NCBI GenBank assembly: GCA_016302965.1
Contig: JAEDMP010000044.1
Span: 1-19,055, forward strand
Source of the DNA: Bacteroidaceae bacterium
Lineage (GTDB): Bacteria; Bacteroidota; Bacteroidia; Bacteroidales; Bacteroidaceae
DNA length: 19,055 nucleotides
Direction: 5' to 3'
The notes under the pieces were generated by a model that was not told the DNA's origin, made no database searches, and saw nothing but the letters and a program-made list of their open reading frames with translations. The translations under genes were made by a program, and so were the position numbers. Below are positions 1 to 7,189 of this stretch, one piece after another. The number at the start of each line of letters is the position of its first letter. Position 1 is the first letter of the stretch.

Positions 1-983
1 ACCGTCTGAACCTCCACGAGATTTACGGTGACTTCAAGGGCAAGGTGGTTGACCGCGACGAGGTGACCGTTGAATACTTCCAGTCATGGATTGACTGGGC
101 CAAGGAGAACGACACCAAACTCGACTTCAACTCTTCAAGTTTCTCCCATCCCAAATCAGGCAGCCTCACGCTTGCCAATCCCGATGAAGGCATCCGCCAG
201 TTCTGGGTAGAGCACACCAAGCGCTGCCGCGACATCGCCAATGCCATGGGTGAAGCCCAGAATGACCCCTGTATCATGAACCTCTGGGTACACGACGGCT
301 GCAAGGACGTATCCGTAAACCACGCCCTCTACCGCAACACCCTGAAGAAGTCGCTCGACGAAATCTTCGAGAAGAAACAGCCCATGATGAAGGACTGTAT
401 CGAGGGTAAGGTATTCGGTATCGGTCTGGAATCATTCACCGTTGGTTCTCATGACTTCTACACCGCCTACGCTGCACAGAACGACAAGATTCTGACCATC
501 GACACCGGCCACTATCACCCCACAGAGTCGCCTGCCGACAAGGTATCTGCCGTGTTGCCCTATCTGAAGGAACTGATGCTCCACGTTTCCCGCCCCATCC
601 GTTGGGACTCCGACCACGTGACCATCATGGACGATCCCACACAGGATCTCTTCTTCGAAATCGTACGTGCCGACGCACTCGACCGCGTTCACTATGGTCT
701 TGACTTCTTCGACGGCTCCATCAACCGTATCGGCGCTTACGTCATCGGTTCACGCGCTGCCCAGAAGTGCATGCTCCGCGCCCTGCTCGAACCCCGCGCC
801 CTCATCTCCAAGCTGGAGCTGGCTGGCGAAGGCTACAAGGTGCTCGCCCTCATCGAGGAGCAGAAAGCTATGCCCTGGCAGGCAGTCTACGACGAGTTCT
901 GCGTACGCAACAACGTGCCCGTAGGCCAGGAGTTCATCGCCGACATCGACCGCTATGTGGCAGAGGTTACCTCAAAGCGTTAA
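1..983 (+). CDS. rhaA: L-rhamnose isomerase, 5'-truncated by the window edge
   Basis: This enzyme interconverts L-rhamnose and L-rhamnulose in the cytoplasm, the first step of rhamnose catabolism, using divalent metals. The reading frame is already open at base 3 (residues RLNLHEIYGDF), so the gene begins before the window. The GTG at 45 is only the first start-like codon after the edge. About 326 C-terminal residues are present; by recall of the roughly 419-residue E. coli enzyme, some 90 N-terminal residues are missing. Conserved blocks include FSHP, the metal-site stretch GIGLESFTVGS, DTGHYHPTE, HVSRPIRWDSDHV, GLDFFDGSINRI and the C-terminal EEQKAMPWQAVYDEFC. The gene lies directly upstream of rhaT on the same strand. 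A rhamnulokinase gene would be expected upstream, but that cannot be seen. No frameshift or missing motif is visible. Confidence 0.96.
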   Translation, partial: RLNLHEIYGDFKGKVVDRDEVTVEYFQSWIDWAKENDTKLDFNSSSFSHPKSGSLTLANPDEGIRQFWVEHTKRCRDIANAMGEAQNDPCIMNLWVHDGCKDVSVNHALYRNTLKKSLDEIFEKKQPMMKDCIEGKVFGIGLESFTVGSHDFYTAYAAQNDKILTIDTGHYHPTESPADKVSAVLPYLKELMLHVSRPIRWDSDHVTIMDDPTQDLFFEIVRADALDRVHYGLDFFDGSINRIGAYVIGSRAAQKCMLRALLEPRALISKLELAGEGYKVLALIEEQKAMPWQAVYDEFCVRNNVPVGQEFIADIDRYVAEVTSKR

Positions 984-1021
984 TCCCTCTCCCTGCTACA
1001 AGCGATTAATCCCTATTCCAC

Positions 1022-1053
1022 ATACCCCCATGAGCATCTCTTCATGGGGGTAT
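1022..1053 (+). terminator. Hairpin after rhaA, probable terminator or attenuator
   Basis: A perfect 12-base-pair inverted repeat (1022-1033 with 1042-1053, eight-base loop) lies 38 bases after the rhaA stop. The tail ACTTTCCTT is only moderately T-rich. It may therefore act as a partial terminator, or as an RNA processing or stability element that lowers rhaT expression relative to rhaA. Confidence 0.6.
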
Positions 1054-1064
1054 ACTTTCCTTCA

Positions 1065-1091
1065 TGGCGGGTTCAGCAAGAAGACCCGCCA
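1065..1091 (+). other. Second hairpin in the rhaA-rhaT gap
   Basis: An 8-base-pair stem (1065-1072 with 1084-1091, 11-base loop) follows the first hairpin and precedes the rhaT start by about 30 bases. The tail is AAAAGCTTTT rather than a clean T run. It could be a weak second terminator or a structure in the rhaT leader. Confidence 0.4.
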
Positions 1092-1122
1092 AAAAGCTTT
1101 TCATTCATAACAAGACGAAACA

Positions 1123-2160
1123 ATGGAAATCATCATCGGACTACTCATCATCGCCATCGGCGCCTTCTGCCAGTCGAGCTGCTATGTACCCATCAACAAG
1201 ATCAAGGACTGGTCATGGGAGAGCTACTGGATTGTGCAGGGTGTATTTGCCTGGCTGCTGCTCCCCCTGCTGGGAGCATTGCTGGCAGTACCTGCCGGCC
1301 ATACCCTCTTCGAACTGTTCAGCAGTTCCAACAGCTTCAACATCTGGATGACCATCCTCTTCGGAGTACTTTGGGGAGTGGGTGGCCTCACCTTCGGTCT
1401 CTCCATGCGCTATCTCGGAGTGGCTCTCGGTCAGTCGATTGCTTTGGGAACCTGTGCCGGACTGGGCACCATCATGGGTCCCGTATTGCTCAACCTGTTC
1501 TTCCCTGAGCTCGATGCGCTCGACTCGCTCACCTTCGCCGTCATTACCGGTGTCATCGTTACGCTGGTGGGCATCGCAGTCATTGGTGTAGCCGGATCCA
1601 TGAAGTCGGCTTCGCTTTCTGAGGAAGAGAAAAAGGCCGCCGTCAAGGATTTCAATTTCCCCAAAGGTCTGACCATCGCCCTGCTGGCCGGTTTCATGAG
1701 CGGCTGCTTCAATGTGGGTCTTGAGTTTGGTAAAGAAATCAACTTCGGCGACCTCACTCCCGACATGTACAAGACACTGCCTGCCACCTTGCTGGTGACA
1801 CTGGGCGGTTTTGTGACCAATGCCATCTACTGCTTCTACCAGAACCAGAAGAACGGCACCTGGAGCGACTATGCCAAAACCAGTGTTTGGGGCAACAACA
1901 TTCTCTTCTGCGCCCTGGCCGGCGGCCTGTGGTACAGCCAGTTCTTCGGTCTCTCACTGGGCAAGGGCTTCCTCACCTCATCACCCACACTGATGACACT
2001 CTCCTTCTGCATCCTGATGGCCCTGAATGTGGTGTTTTCGAATGTATGGGGCATCATCCTGAAAGAGTGGAAGGGCTGCAGCCCCCAAACCATCTGGGTG
2101 CTCATGGTGGGCATCGTCATTCTGATTATCTCCAGTTTCCTGCCCCAACTCATCGGCTAA
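1123..2160 (+). CDS. rhaT: L-rhamnose/proton symporter RhaT
   Basis: This inner-membrane transporter imports L-rhamnose with protons (RhaT family, drug/metabolite transporter superfamily). The 345 residues match the roughly 344-residue E. coli protein from end to end. Recognisable family positions are the N-terminal CYVPINKIKDWSWESYW stretch, GVLWGVGGLTFGLSMRYLGVALG, the cytoplasmic charged segment SEEEKKAAVKDFNFPKGL, GGLWYSQFFG and the C-terminal ILKEWKG loop. About ten hydrophobic segments are evident, with no signal peptide. The start at 1123 follows the leader ACGAAACA, an A-rich start context. The gene lies 139 bases after rhaA, separated by two hairpins, and most likely belongs to the same rhamnose-inducible unit. 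In Bacteroides thetaiotaomicron the equivalent genes are named rhaI (isomerase) and rhaP (permease). Confidence 0.94.
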   Translation: MEIIIGLLIIAIGAFCQSSCYVPINKIKDWSWESYWIVQGVFAWLLLPLLGALLAVPAGHTLFELFSSSNSFNIWMTILFGVLWGVGGLTFGLSMRYLGVALGQSIALGTCAGLGTIMGPVLLNLFFPELDALDSLTFAVITGVIVTLVGIAVIGVAGSMKSASLSEEEKKAAVKDFNFPKGLTIALLAGFMSGCFNVGLEFGKEINFGDLTPDMYKTLPATLLVTLGGFVTNAIYCFYQNQKNGTWSDYAKTSVWGNNILFCALAGGLWYSQFFGLSLGKGFLTSSPTLMTLSFCILMALNVVFSNVWGIILKEWKGCSPQTIWVLMVGIVILIISSFLPQLIG

Positions 2161-2225
2161 GCGGAAAGCAGGAAAACCATCGCACAGACGGAGCTGATAG
2201 AGCATATATCAGCAGAGAAATATGG

Positions 2226-2259
2226 AACGGGTGTGTCAAAATCGGTTGACATACCCGTT
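2226..2259 (+). terminator. Hairpin terminator after rhaT
   Basis: A 13-base-pair stem (2226-2238 with 2247-2259, one G-T pair, eight-base loop) lies 65 bases after the rhaT stop. It is followed by ATTTATG, so the U tract is short. It probably ends the rhaA-rhaT transcript before the separately promoted araC-type gene. Confidence 0.65.
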
Positions 2260-2318
2260 ATTTATGACAGAATATCAAAAAAGTCAGACCAAAACGAACA
2301 TTATATCAAAAAATGATG

Positions 2319-2326
2319 TATCTTTG
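2319..2326 (+). promoter_or_regulatory. Promoter -7 element (TAnnTTTG) for the AraC-family gene
   Basis: TATCTTTG matches the Bacteroidota primary sigma factor -7 consensus and sits downstream of an AT-rich stretch. No good TTTG -33 element is obvious. Transcription would start near 2333 and give a leader of about 105 bases, which contains a small palindrome (2358-2368). Confidence 0.6.
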
Positions 2327-2438
2327 CATCCAGATAGAACATCTAAACGAATTGACACTACACTGTAGAGAATATCTATACCCGTATTACACCTTATTTA
2401 TTAGAGAACATAACATTTTTTAGAGAGAATAGCAAACG

Positions 2439-3260
2439 ATGGAATCAAAGGTGATTATGCCGTCAGAATCGCTACGCCCCTACGTCAACCACTACTGGAT
2501 TATGCGGGCGAGCGGCAATTCCATGGACATGAATATCATGCCCATGGGCAGCATGAAGTGGATATTCCACCGGGGCACCCCACTGACCATCAATGGCATT
2601 ATTGACACGTCGAACGTGGCATCCATCTGCGGCCAATATACCTCGGCCGCCCACGTACGCATGCATGGCCAGACCAATCTGATTTTTGTCTTCTTCCGTC
2701 CCTACGCCATGCGCATGATTACGGGCATTCCCTGTCAACTGTTCGAGAACGACAATGTGCCTATGGATTCGCTGGAACTGCCAGGATTCAAGATACTGAA
2801 AGAGATGGTGCTCGATGCTCCTGATGATGCCAGCGCCATTGCCATTATCGAGACCTTTATTCTGGGCCAACTGGCAAACAACAACGACTTGGGGTATCTG
2901 AAACGGATGATGACCGTTTGCAGCGAGATTGACCACCACATAGATTCGCCCATTAATGCACTGGCCGACGTGGCCTGTCTGAGCGAACGCCAGCTGCGAC
3001 GCGTGTTCCTCGACTATGTGGGACTGGCGCCCAAGCAGTTGGTGCGCACCCGCCGCTGTCTGCTGGCCTCTCGCGCCATCCAGAACATGGAGGGCGAAGA
3101 CCTCACCCCGCTCATCTACAAGTTGGGGTTCACCGACCATTCCCATCTTAACAAGGAGTTCAAGAGTTTTGCCGGCATGTCGCCCAGCGACTATCTGAAC
3201 CACGTGAAAGACATCAAACGCAATGACCTCATCCGGGGATACAAGGCATACCACGGATAA
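2439..3260 (+). CDS. AraC-family transcriptional regulator, probable rhamnose regulator
   Basis: The protein is a 273-residue cytoplasmic DNA-binding regulator. The C-terminal part (about residues 165-265) is an AraC/XylS double helix-turn-helix. The first helix-turn-helix covers ALADVACLSERQLRRVF and the second LTPLIYKLGFTDHSHLNKEF, ending in the family signature FAGMSPSDYL. The N-terminal part opens with SLRPYVNHYWIM. That resembles the N-terminal domain of a large group of Bacteroidota AraC proteins (DUF6597-like by recall), not the arabinose-binding cupin of AraC. Its place between rhaT and a rhamnogalacturonan lyase suggests control of rhamnose or RG-I genes, as for the AraC-type RhaR of B. 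thetaiotaomicron. The ligand cannot be read from sequence. It has its own promoter-like element and is separated from rhaT by a hairpin. Confidence 0.88.
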   Translation: MESKVIMPSESLRPYVNHYWIMRASGNSMDMNIMPMGSMKWIFHRGTPLTINGIIDTSNVASICGQYTSAAHVRMHGQTNLIFVFFRPYAMRMITGIPCQLFENDNVPMDSLELPGFKILKEMVLDAPDDASAIAIIETFILGQLANNNDLGYLKRMMTVCSEIDHHIDSPINALADVACLSERQLRRVFLDYVGLAPKQLVRTRRCLLASRAIQNMEGEDLTPLIYKLGFTDHSHLNKEFKSFAGMSPSDYLNHVKDIKRNDLIRGYKAYHG

Positions 3261-3313
3261 GGGCAGAGAAACAGAATGTCCGTTTTTTACACCTTTGTGT
3301 CATCTTTTCGCCA

Positions 3314-3321
3314 TACCTTTG
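3314..3321 (+). promoter_or_regulatory. Promoter-like -7 element 53 bases after the araC-type gene
   Basis: TACCTTTG is a perfect match to TAnnTTTG, with a TTTG at 3294-3297, 16 bases upstream. It would start a transcript near 3328 that runs into the terminator ending at 3507, about 180 bases. The nearby araC stop at 3260 means it is not simply part of a coding region. Confidence 0.5.
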
Positions 3322-3327
3322 CCGAAA

Positions 3328-3507
3328 ATTGTAAGAAAAGAAAGGCAAAGCAGTCTTTATGACAGATGATTGAATCAGATGAAGACAGAATCATCAGGTG
3401 ACTGAATGATCAAATACCATTATTCTCTCTATATCAAAACATGGATGAAGAGGAGATAATCCTCTTGGGTATCGCCGCCGTAGTGGTTACGCCGGCGATA
3501 TTTTTTT
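3328..3507 (+). ncRNA. Candidate small structured transcript (sRNA or leader)
   Basis: The boundaries are inferred: the start from the -7 element at 3314 and the end from the T7 terminator at 3501-3507. Inside are a 7-base inverted repeat (3365-3371 with 3389-3395), a 7-base-pair hairpin (3448-3454 with 3460-3466) and the 13-base-pair terminator stem. I recognise no known RNA family. The alternative is that it is the mRNA of the short ORF at 3441-3545, or only the 3' untranslated region of the araC-type gene. Confidence 0.35.
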
Positions 3508-3545
3508 GGCAGAAAACGCTGGCCCATGCAATCGTTTACGTATAG
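3441..3545 (+). CDS. Possible 34-residue single-pass membrane peptide
   Basis: The frame runs from ATG at 3441 to TAG at 3543-3545. It has an acidic start (MDEEE), then a continuous hydrophobic stretch from about residue 6 to 23 ending FFW, then QKT and a short tail. That is the layout of a small inner-membrane protein. The doubt is that the codons overlap two hairpins and a T7 tract, so the open frame and its hydrophobicity may be by-products of RNA structure. No clear ribosome-binding site is visible (CTATATCAAAAC precedes the ATG). I recognise no family. Confidence 0.25.
   Translation: MDEEEIILLGIAAVVVTPAIFFWQKTLAHAIVYV
3470..3507 (+). terminator. Strong intrinsic terminator upstream of the PL11 gene
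   Basis: A 13-base stem with one C-C mismatch (3470-3482 with 3488-3500) and a five-base loop is followed at once by seven T residues. This is the most classical terminator shape in the window. It would end transcripts from the araC-type gene or from the promoter at 3314, insulating the lyase promoter at 3585. Confidence 0.75.
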
Positions 3546-3571
3546 ATTCTGTCGAAAAGAGCAGATTGATC

Positions 3572-3592
3572 AGCATAAATATGCTACCTTTG
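3572..3592 (+). promoter_or_regulatory. PL11 lyase promoter with an abutting dyad
   Basis: TACCTTTG at 3585-3592 matches the Bacteroidota -7 element and has a TTG at 3566-3568, 16 bases upstream. Directly against it lies a perfect dyad, AGCATA-AA-TATGCT (3572-3585). This is well placed for a regulator that blocks or recruits polymerase. Transcription would start near 3599, leaving only about 20 bases of leader. Confidence 0.65.
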
Positions 3593-3618
3593 CATAAACA
3601 CTATCAATAACTTGACAA

Positions 3619-6147
3619 ATGAAACAAAAGTACTGCTATTCATGGTTACTCGCCACTGCGCTTTCGGCTGTTGCCGGCCAACCTCTTTCGGCACAAAACA
3701 CGCCTTTCAGCCAGATGGAGAAACTCGACCGTGGCGCCATCGCCATCAAGAACGGTTCGAACCTTTATGTGAGTTGGCGCCTGCTGGGTACGGACGATGA
3801 AGACCGCACGACCTTCGACGTGCTCAAAAACGGCAACCAAACAAAGAAAAACCTCTATGCCACCAACGTCAGTGTAACGGCAACCACCTCCGACAAACTC
3901 CAGATTGTGACCAAGGTGGACGGTGTTCCCACCGATACGACCGACGTGACCCGCGTGTGGGACAGCAACAACCAGCAGCTGCAGCTCGACCGCCCTGCCA
4001 AGGGAGCAAGCGGCGGCACCTATACACCCAACGACTGCAGCGTGGGAGATGTGGATGGCGACGGCATCTACGAACTGTTTGTGAAGTGGGACCCCAGCAA
4101 CTCACAGGACAACTCGAAGACGGGCATCACCGACAATGTGATTATCGACTGCTACCGACTGGACGGCACAAAACTCTGGCGCATTGACCTGGGCAAGAAT
4201 ATCCGCGCCGGTGCCCACTACACCCAATATCTGGTATACGATTTTGACGGTGACGGCAAGGCCGAACTGATCTGCAAGACAGCCCCGGGCAGTGTGGACG
4301 GCCAGGGAAAGTACGTGAACGAGGCAGCCACTGATGCCACCATCAAAGGCCACGACAATACGAAGGTACACCGTGGCAGTGACGGACTCATCAAGCAGGG
4401 TCCGGAATATCTGACCGTCTTCAACGGAGAGACGGGTGCCGCCATCCACACCGTATGGTACAACCCCAACCGTGCGGGAAGCACCAACAAGGAGGCCACC
4501 TACCCCTCGGACAAGAGTTTCTGGGGCGACAACTACGCCAACCGCTCTGAGCGATATCTCGCCACCGTAGCCTATTTGGACGGTGCCGACCATCGCCCCT
4601 CGGCCGTGATGTGCCGCGGATACTATACGAGAGCCTATCTCTGGGCCGTGGATTTCGACGGCGAGCAACTCTCGACCAAATGGCTGCACCAGTCGACCTC
4701 GACCTCACGCTACTCGCTGACAGATGCGGAAGGCAAGACAGAATCAATTGCTGCCCCCGCTGCTACCGGCAGAAGTTCGGGCAGCAAGACGGCCTACGGC
4801 AACGGCAACCACAATATCAGCGTGGCTGATGTGGACGGCGACGGAAACGATGAGATTATCTGGGGCTCATGCGCCATCAACAACGACGGACGACTGCTCT
4901 ATGCCACCGGTTTCGGCCACGGCGATGCCATCCACGTGAGCGACTTTGTACTGGACAATCCCGGACTGGAAGTATTCGAGGTACACGAGGAGAGCCCCTA
5001 CGGCTGGGACCTGCACGATGCCGCGACGGGCAAGATACTGCTCAGTGCCACCAGCGGTGCTGACAACGGACGCGGCGTTTGTGCCGACGTGGACAGCGAG
5101 AGCGAGGGCGGAGAGTTCTGGTCAGCGGCCAAGGACGGTGTGTTCAATGCCTCAACCGGTCAGGTGATTTCGACCAATATCCCCGCAACTAACTTCCGGG
5201 TCTACTGGGACGGCGACCTCTACGAAGAACTCTTCGACGGCCGTTACAGTACGAGCAACTCCGGCTGTACGCCCACCATCTACAAATGGAACAGCAGCGA
5301 CAAGAAGGTCAACGAGCTGAAACGTCTGACCGAGCACGACGCCCGCACCTGCAACTACACGAAGGCTACCCCCTGTCTGCAGGCCGACCTCTTCGGCGAC
5401 TGGCGCGAAGAGATCATCATGTGGGATGGTGCCGACCCCTCGAAGATTACCATCTTCACCACCACGACGGCCAGTTCATTCCGTGTACCCACACTCATGC
5501 ACGACCATGTATACCGGCTGGGCGTGGCCTGGCAGAACGTGGCTTACAACCAGCCTCCCCACCTCGGCTATCCGCTCGCCGAAGCCCTGCGTCCCTATCT
5601 AGTCAATCCGAAGAAGACGATAACGGTGGCCGTTGGCGACTCTGTACACTACAATAGCTATACGCGCTACACCAAGTCGAACCTCTTCTACTGCTCGATT
5701 GCTCCCGACGGCACGCGCTATTCCTACAATATGATGGATGGCTTTGAAAAGGGCACCGTGGCTATACGCAGCATCGGTTTCAAGGGTTGTCCGGCCCAGG
5801 AAGGTGACTACAAGTTTGTTTTCCGCATGACGGGCCTCAACGGTGAGCAGAAGTACGACACCATCACCGTGAAAGCCGTTGCCGACCTCACCGCCATCGA
5901 TGCCGTGAACACGGGCAGCCAGACAGCCAAGATCCGTCTCGTGGGCCAGCAGCTCCAGTTGGGCGAGACGCTGGGCGAGCAGGTAAACGTGACGCTGCAT
6001 GACCTGTCAGGACGCACTCTCTACAACCAGACCATCGATGCCCGCAAACAGAAGAGCATCACCCTGCCCATCCGAAGCGGCAACGCTTATCTCATCCAGG
6101 TGGAGAGCAAGGGAGAAAAAGAAGTACTGAAAGTACAAGGAGAATAA
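3619..6147 (+). CDS. Secreted rhamnogalacturonan lyase, polysaccharide lyase family 11
   Basis: PL11 enzymes cleave the rhamnose-galacturonic acid backbone of rhamnogalacturonan I by beta-elimination, using calcium. The 842 residues begin with a signal peptide (about residues 1-25, ending LSAQN). A beta-sheet domain starts EKLDRGAIAIKNG. An eight-bladed-propeller-type catalytic region spans about residues 125-660. Calcium-type loops DVDGDG (144), DFDGDG (208) and DVDGDG (404), plus DVDSES (490) and DLFGDWREE (590), are visible. Stretches such as KNIRAGAHYTQYLVYDFDGD and VYRLGVAWQNVAYNQPPH closely match Bacillus YesW, which is about 620 residues long. The extra 180 residues are a further beta-rich region and a C-terminal T9SS type A-like sorting domain (from about 765, ending GNAYLIQVESKGEKEVLKV). 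The protein is thus probably exported through the outer membrane. Endo versus exo action cannot be decided here. Confidence 0.94.
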   Translation: MKQKYCYSWLLATALSAVAGQPLSAQNTPFSQMEKLDRGAIAIKNGSNLYVSWRLLGTDDEDRTTFDVLKNGNQTKKNLYATNVSVTATTSDKLQIVTKVDGVPTDTTDVTRVWDSNNQQLQLDRPAKGASGGTYTPNDCSVGDVDGDGIYELFVKWDPSNSQDNSKTGITDNVIIDCYRLDGTKLWRIDLGKNIRAGAHYTQYLVYDFDGDGKAELICKTAPGSVDGQGKYVNEAATDATIKGHDNTKVHRGSDGLIKQGPEYLTVFNGETGAAIHTVWYNPNRAGSTNKEATYPSDKSFWGDNYANRSERYLATVAYLDGADHRPSAVMCRGYYTRAYLWAVDFDGEQLSTKWLHQSTSTSRYSLTDAEGKTESIAAPAATGRSSGSKTAYGNGNHNISVADVDGDGNDEIIWGSCAINNDGRLLYATGFGHGDAIHVSDFVLDNPGLEVFEVHEESPYGWDLHDAATGKILLSATSGADNGRGVCADVDSESEGGEFWSAAKDGVFNASTGQVISTNIPATNFRVYWDGDLYEELFDGRYSTSNSGCTPTIYKWNSSDKKVNELKRLTEHDARTCNYTKATPCLQADLFGDWREEIIMWDGADPSKITIFTTTTASSFRVPTLMHDHVYRLGVAWQNVAYNQPPHLGYPLAEALRPYLVNPKKTITVAVGDSVHYNSYTRYTKSNLFYCSIAPDGTRYSYNMMDGFEKGTVAIRSIGFKGCPAQEGDYKFVFRMTGLNGEQKYDTITVKAVADLTAIDAVNTGSQTAKIRLVGQQLQLGETLGEQVNVTLHDLSGRTLYNQTIDARKQKSITLPIRSGNAYLIQVESKGEKEVLKVQGE

Positions 6148-6198
6148 GTATTCCTGAAAAGAGAACCTCTCTGAAAGAAGAACCATTCTGAAAAGAGG

Positions 6199-6250
6199 AT
6201 AAAAAGAAAAGTATGGCTTCCACTTCCGGGAGCCATACTTTTCTTTTTAT
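6199..6250. terminator. Bidirectional terminator between the PL11 gene and mtnN
   Basis: A perfect 20-base-pair inverted repeat (6199-6218 with 6231-6250) can be extended by about three pairs inside the loop. It has A5 on the left outer arm and T5 on the right, so each strand's transcript ends in a U run. It serves the convergent ends of the lyase gene (6147) and mtnN (6312). Confidence 0.9.
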
Positions 6251-6311
6251 CATAACTACGAGACATTCAACACATGCGCCAGCGCAGATTTCTTAAGAAA
6301 CGGGATGAGGG

Positions 6312-6998
6312 TTATAACTGCTCAAGAAAACGCCGGGTCGTGGCAAAGGAAGTATCGGCCACATGAGCCCAGAAATCATGATACTGCGAAGCCTTGGTAT
6401 CCTTGAGTGGGATGTCACTGATGACACGGAAGGAGACAAAGGGTATGCCAAAGACGTGGCAGGTCTGTGCGATGGCCGCCGACTCCATATCCACCGCCAT
6501 GGCCTCAGGGAAGAGGCGGATAATAGATCGCATCTTCTCCTGGTCATCCACAAACCAGTCACCTGTGACGATAAGGCCCTCGTGAATCCGTTCGCCGCAA
6601 GCCAGCGCCTTCTCTACAATCTCCCGTGGCGTAGTATAGCGGGCGGGCATACCCTGCACCTGTCCGTAGACCGTCTCGCCGAGTGCGCATCCGCAATACA
6701 CATCATGATAGGCCAGCTGTCTGCTCACCACCACGTCGGTCACTTCGAGCTTGTCGGAAGCCCCTCCTGCGCATCCCGTCGAGACAACGAGGTCGGGATT
6801 GAACAGCCGGATGAGTTCCGTCACTCCGATGGCCGCATTCACCTTTCCGATGCCACACTGATGAAGCACCAGTTCGTTGTTCCCCAGCCGTCCCGAGGTA
6901 TAGCTGCGTCCGCCGATGGCGGTTTCTTCCACCTGTTCCAATAACTCCTTGATGCGGATGAACTCCTTGTCCATCGCTACGATGATTGCAATTCTCAT
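6312..6998 (-). CDS. mtnN: 5'-methylthioadenosine/S-adenosylhomocysteine nucleosidase
   Basis: This cytoplasmic enzyme hydrolyses adenine from methylthioadenosine and S-adenosylhomocysteine. It recycles methylation and polyamine by-products and feeds methionine salvage and autoinducer-2 chemistry. From the start at 6998 the protein has 228 residues, the usual family length. Glu12 lies in the N-terminal MRIAIIVAMDKE block, CGIGKVNAA and STGCAGGA form the nucleoside site, and MESAAIA (Glu172) and ISD (Asp195) are the catalytic C-terminal motifs. I chose ATG 6998 because the family begins at this M[RK]IAII block. An ATG three codons upstream (7007) would add only MTH and cannot be excluded. The gene stands alone, with its own promoter at 7092-7099 and a terminator at 6199-6250. 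Confidence 0.94.
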   Translation of the reverse strand: MRIAIIVAMDKEFIRIKELLEQVEETAIGGRSYTSGRLGNNELVLHQCGIGKVNAAIGVTELIRLFNPDLVVSTGCAGGASDKLEVTDVVVSRQLAYHDVYCGCALGETVYGQVQGMPARYTTPREIVEKALACGERIHEGLIVTGDWFVDDQEKMRSIIRLFPEAMAVDMESAAIAQTCHVFGIPFVSFRVISDIPLKDTKASQYHDFWAHVADTSFATTRRFLEQL

Positions 6999-7091
6999 AT
7001 GGGTCATTTTTTCGTTCTGTCCTTCCTGATAAGAACGAGCGAATCGCCGTTATTTCCGAAGGAAACTATGAATAATCGTTATTTTGGACGG

Positions 7092-7099
7092 CAAAGGTA
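7092..7099 (-). promoter_or_regulatory. Promoter -7 element for mtnN
   Basis: On the - strand the sequence reads TACCTTTG, a perfect TAnnTTTG match. Transcription would start near 7085, giving a leader of about 80-90 bases before mtnN. It lies back to back with the yfhO-type promoter, 42 bases away. Confidence 0.65.
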
Positions 7100-7141
7100 C
7101 AAAAAAATCTGTATCTATGGCTACAATTCGGGAAAAAGATG

Positions 7142-7149
7142 TAATTTTG
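7142..7149 (+). promoter_or_regulatory. Promoter -7 element for the YfhO-family gene
   Basis: TAATTTTG matches TAnnTTTG and would start transcription near 7156, about 34 bases before the start codon. No clear TTTG -33 element is seen. Confidence 0.55.
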
Positions 7150-7189
7150 CATGACTTATAGGAAACATTAATCACTTTTTAATAACAGA

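Larger units (their letters stand above)
3261..3618. other. 358-base intergenic region between the araC-type gene and the PL11 lyase
   Basis: This gap is rich in signals. It holds two TACCTTTG elements (3314-3321 and 3585-3592), a 7-base inverted repeat (3365-3371 with 3389-3395), and a small hairpin (3448-3454 with 3460-3466). It also holds a strong hairpin with T7 (3470-3507), a 34-codon ORF overlapping those hairpins, and a 14-base dyad against the second promoter (3572-3585). It reads as one short transcription unit followed by the lyase promoter. Confidence 0.6.

Noticed and set aside
45..47. GTG as the start of the rhamnose isomerase gene
   Set aside because: The frame is open to the window edge and the preceding residues RLNLHEIYGDF match the family, so the true start is outside the window.
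2472..3254. 260-codon antisense frame over the AraC-type gene
   Set aside because: The opposite strand has an intact AraC helix-turn-helix, and the antisense product is histidine/valine-rich without motifs.
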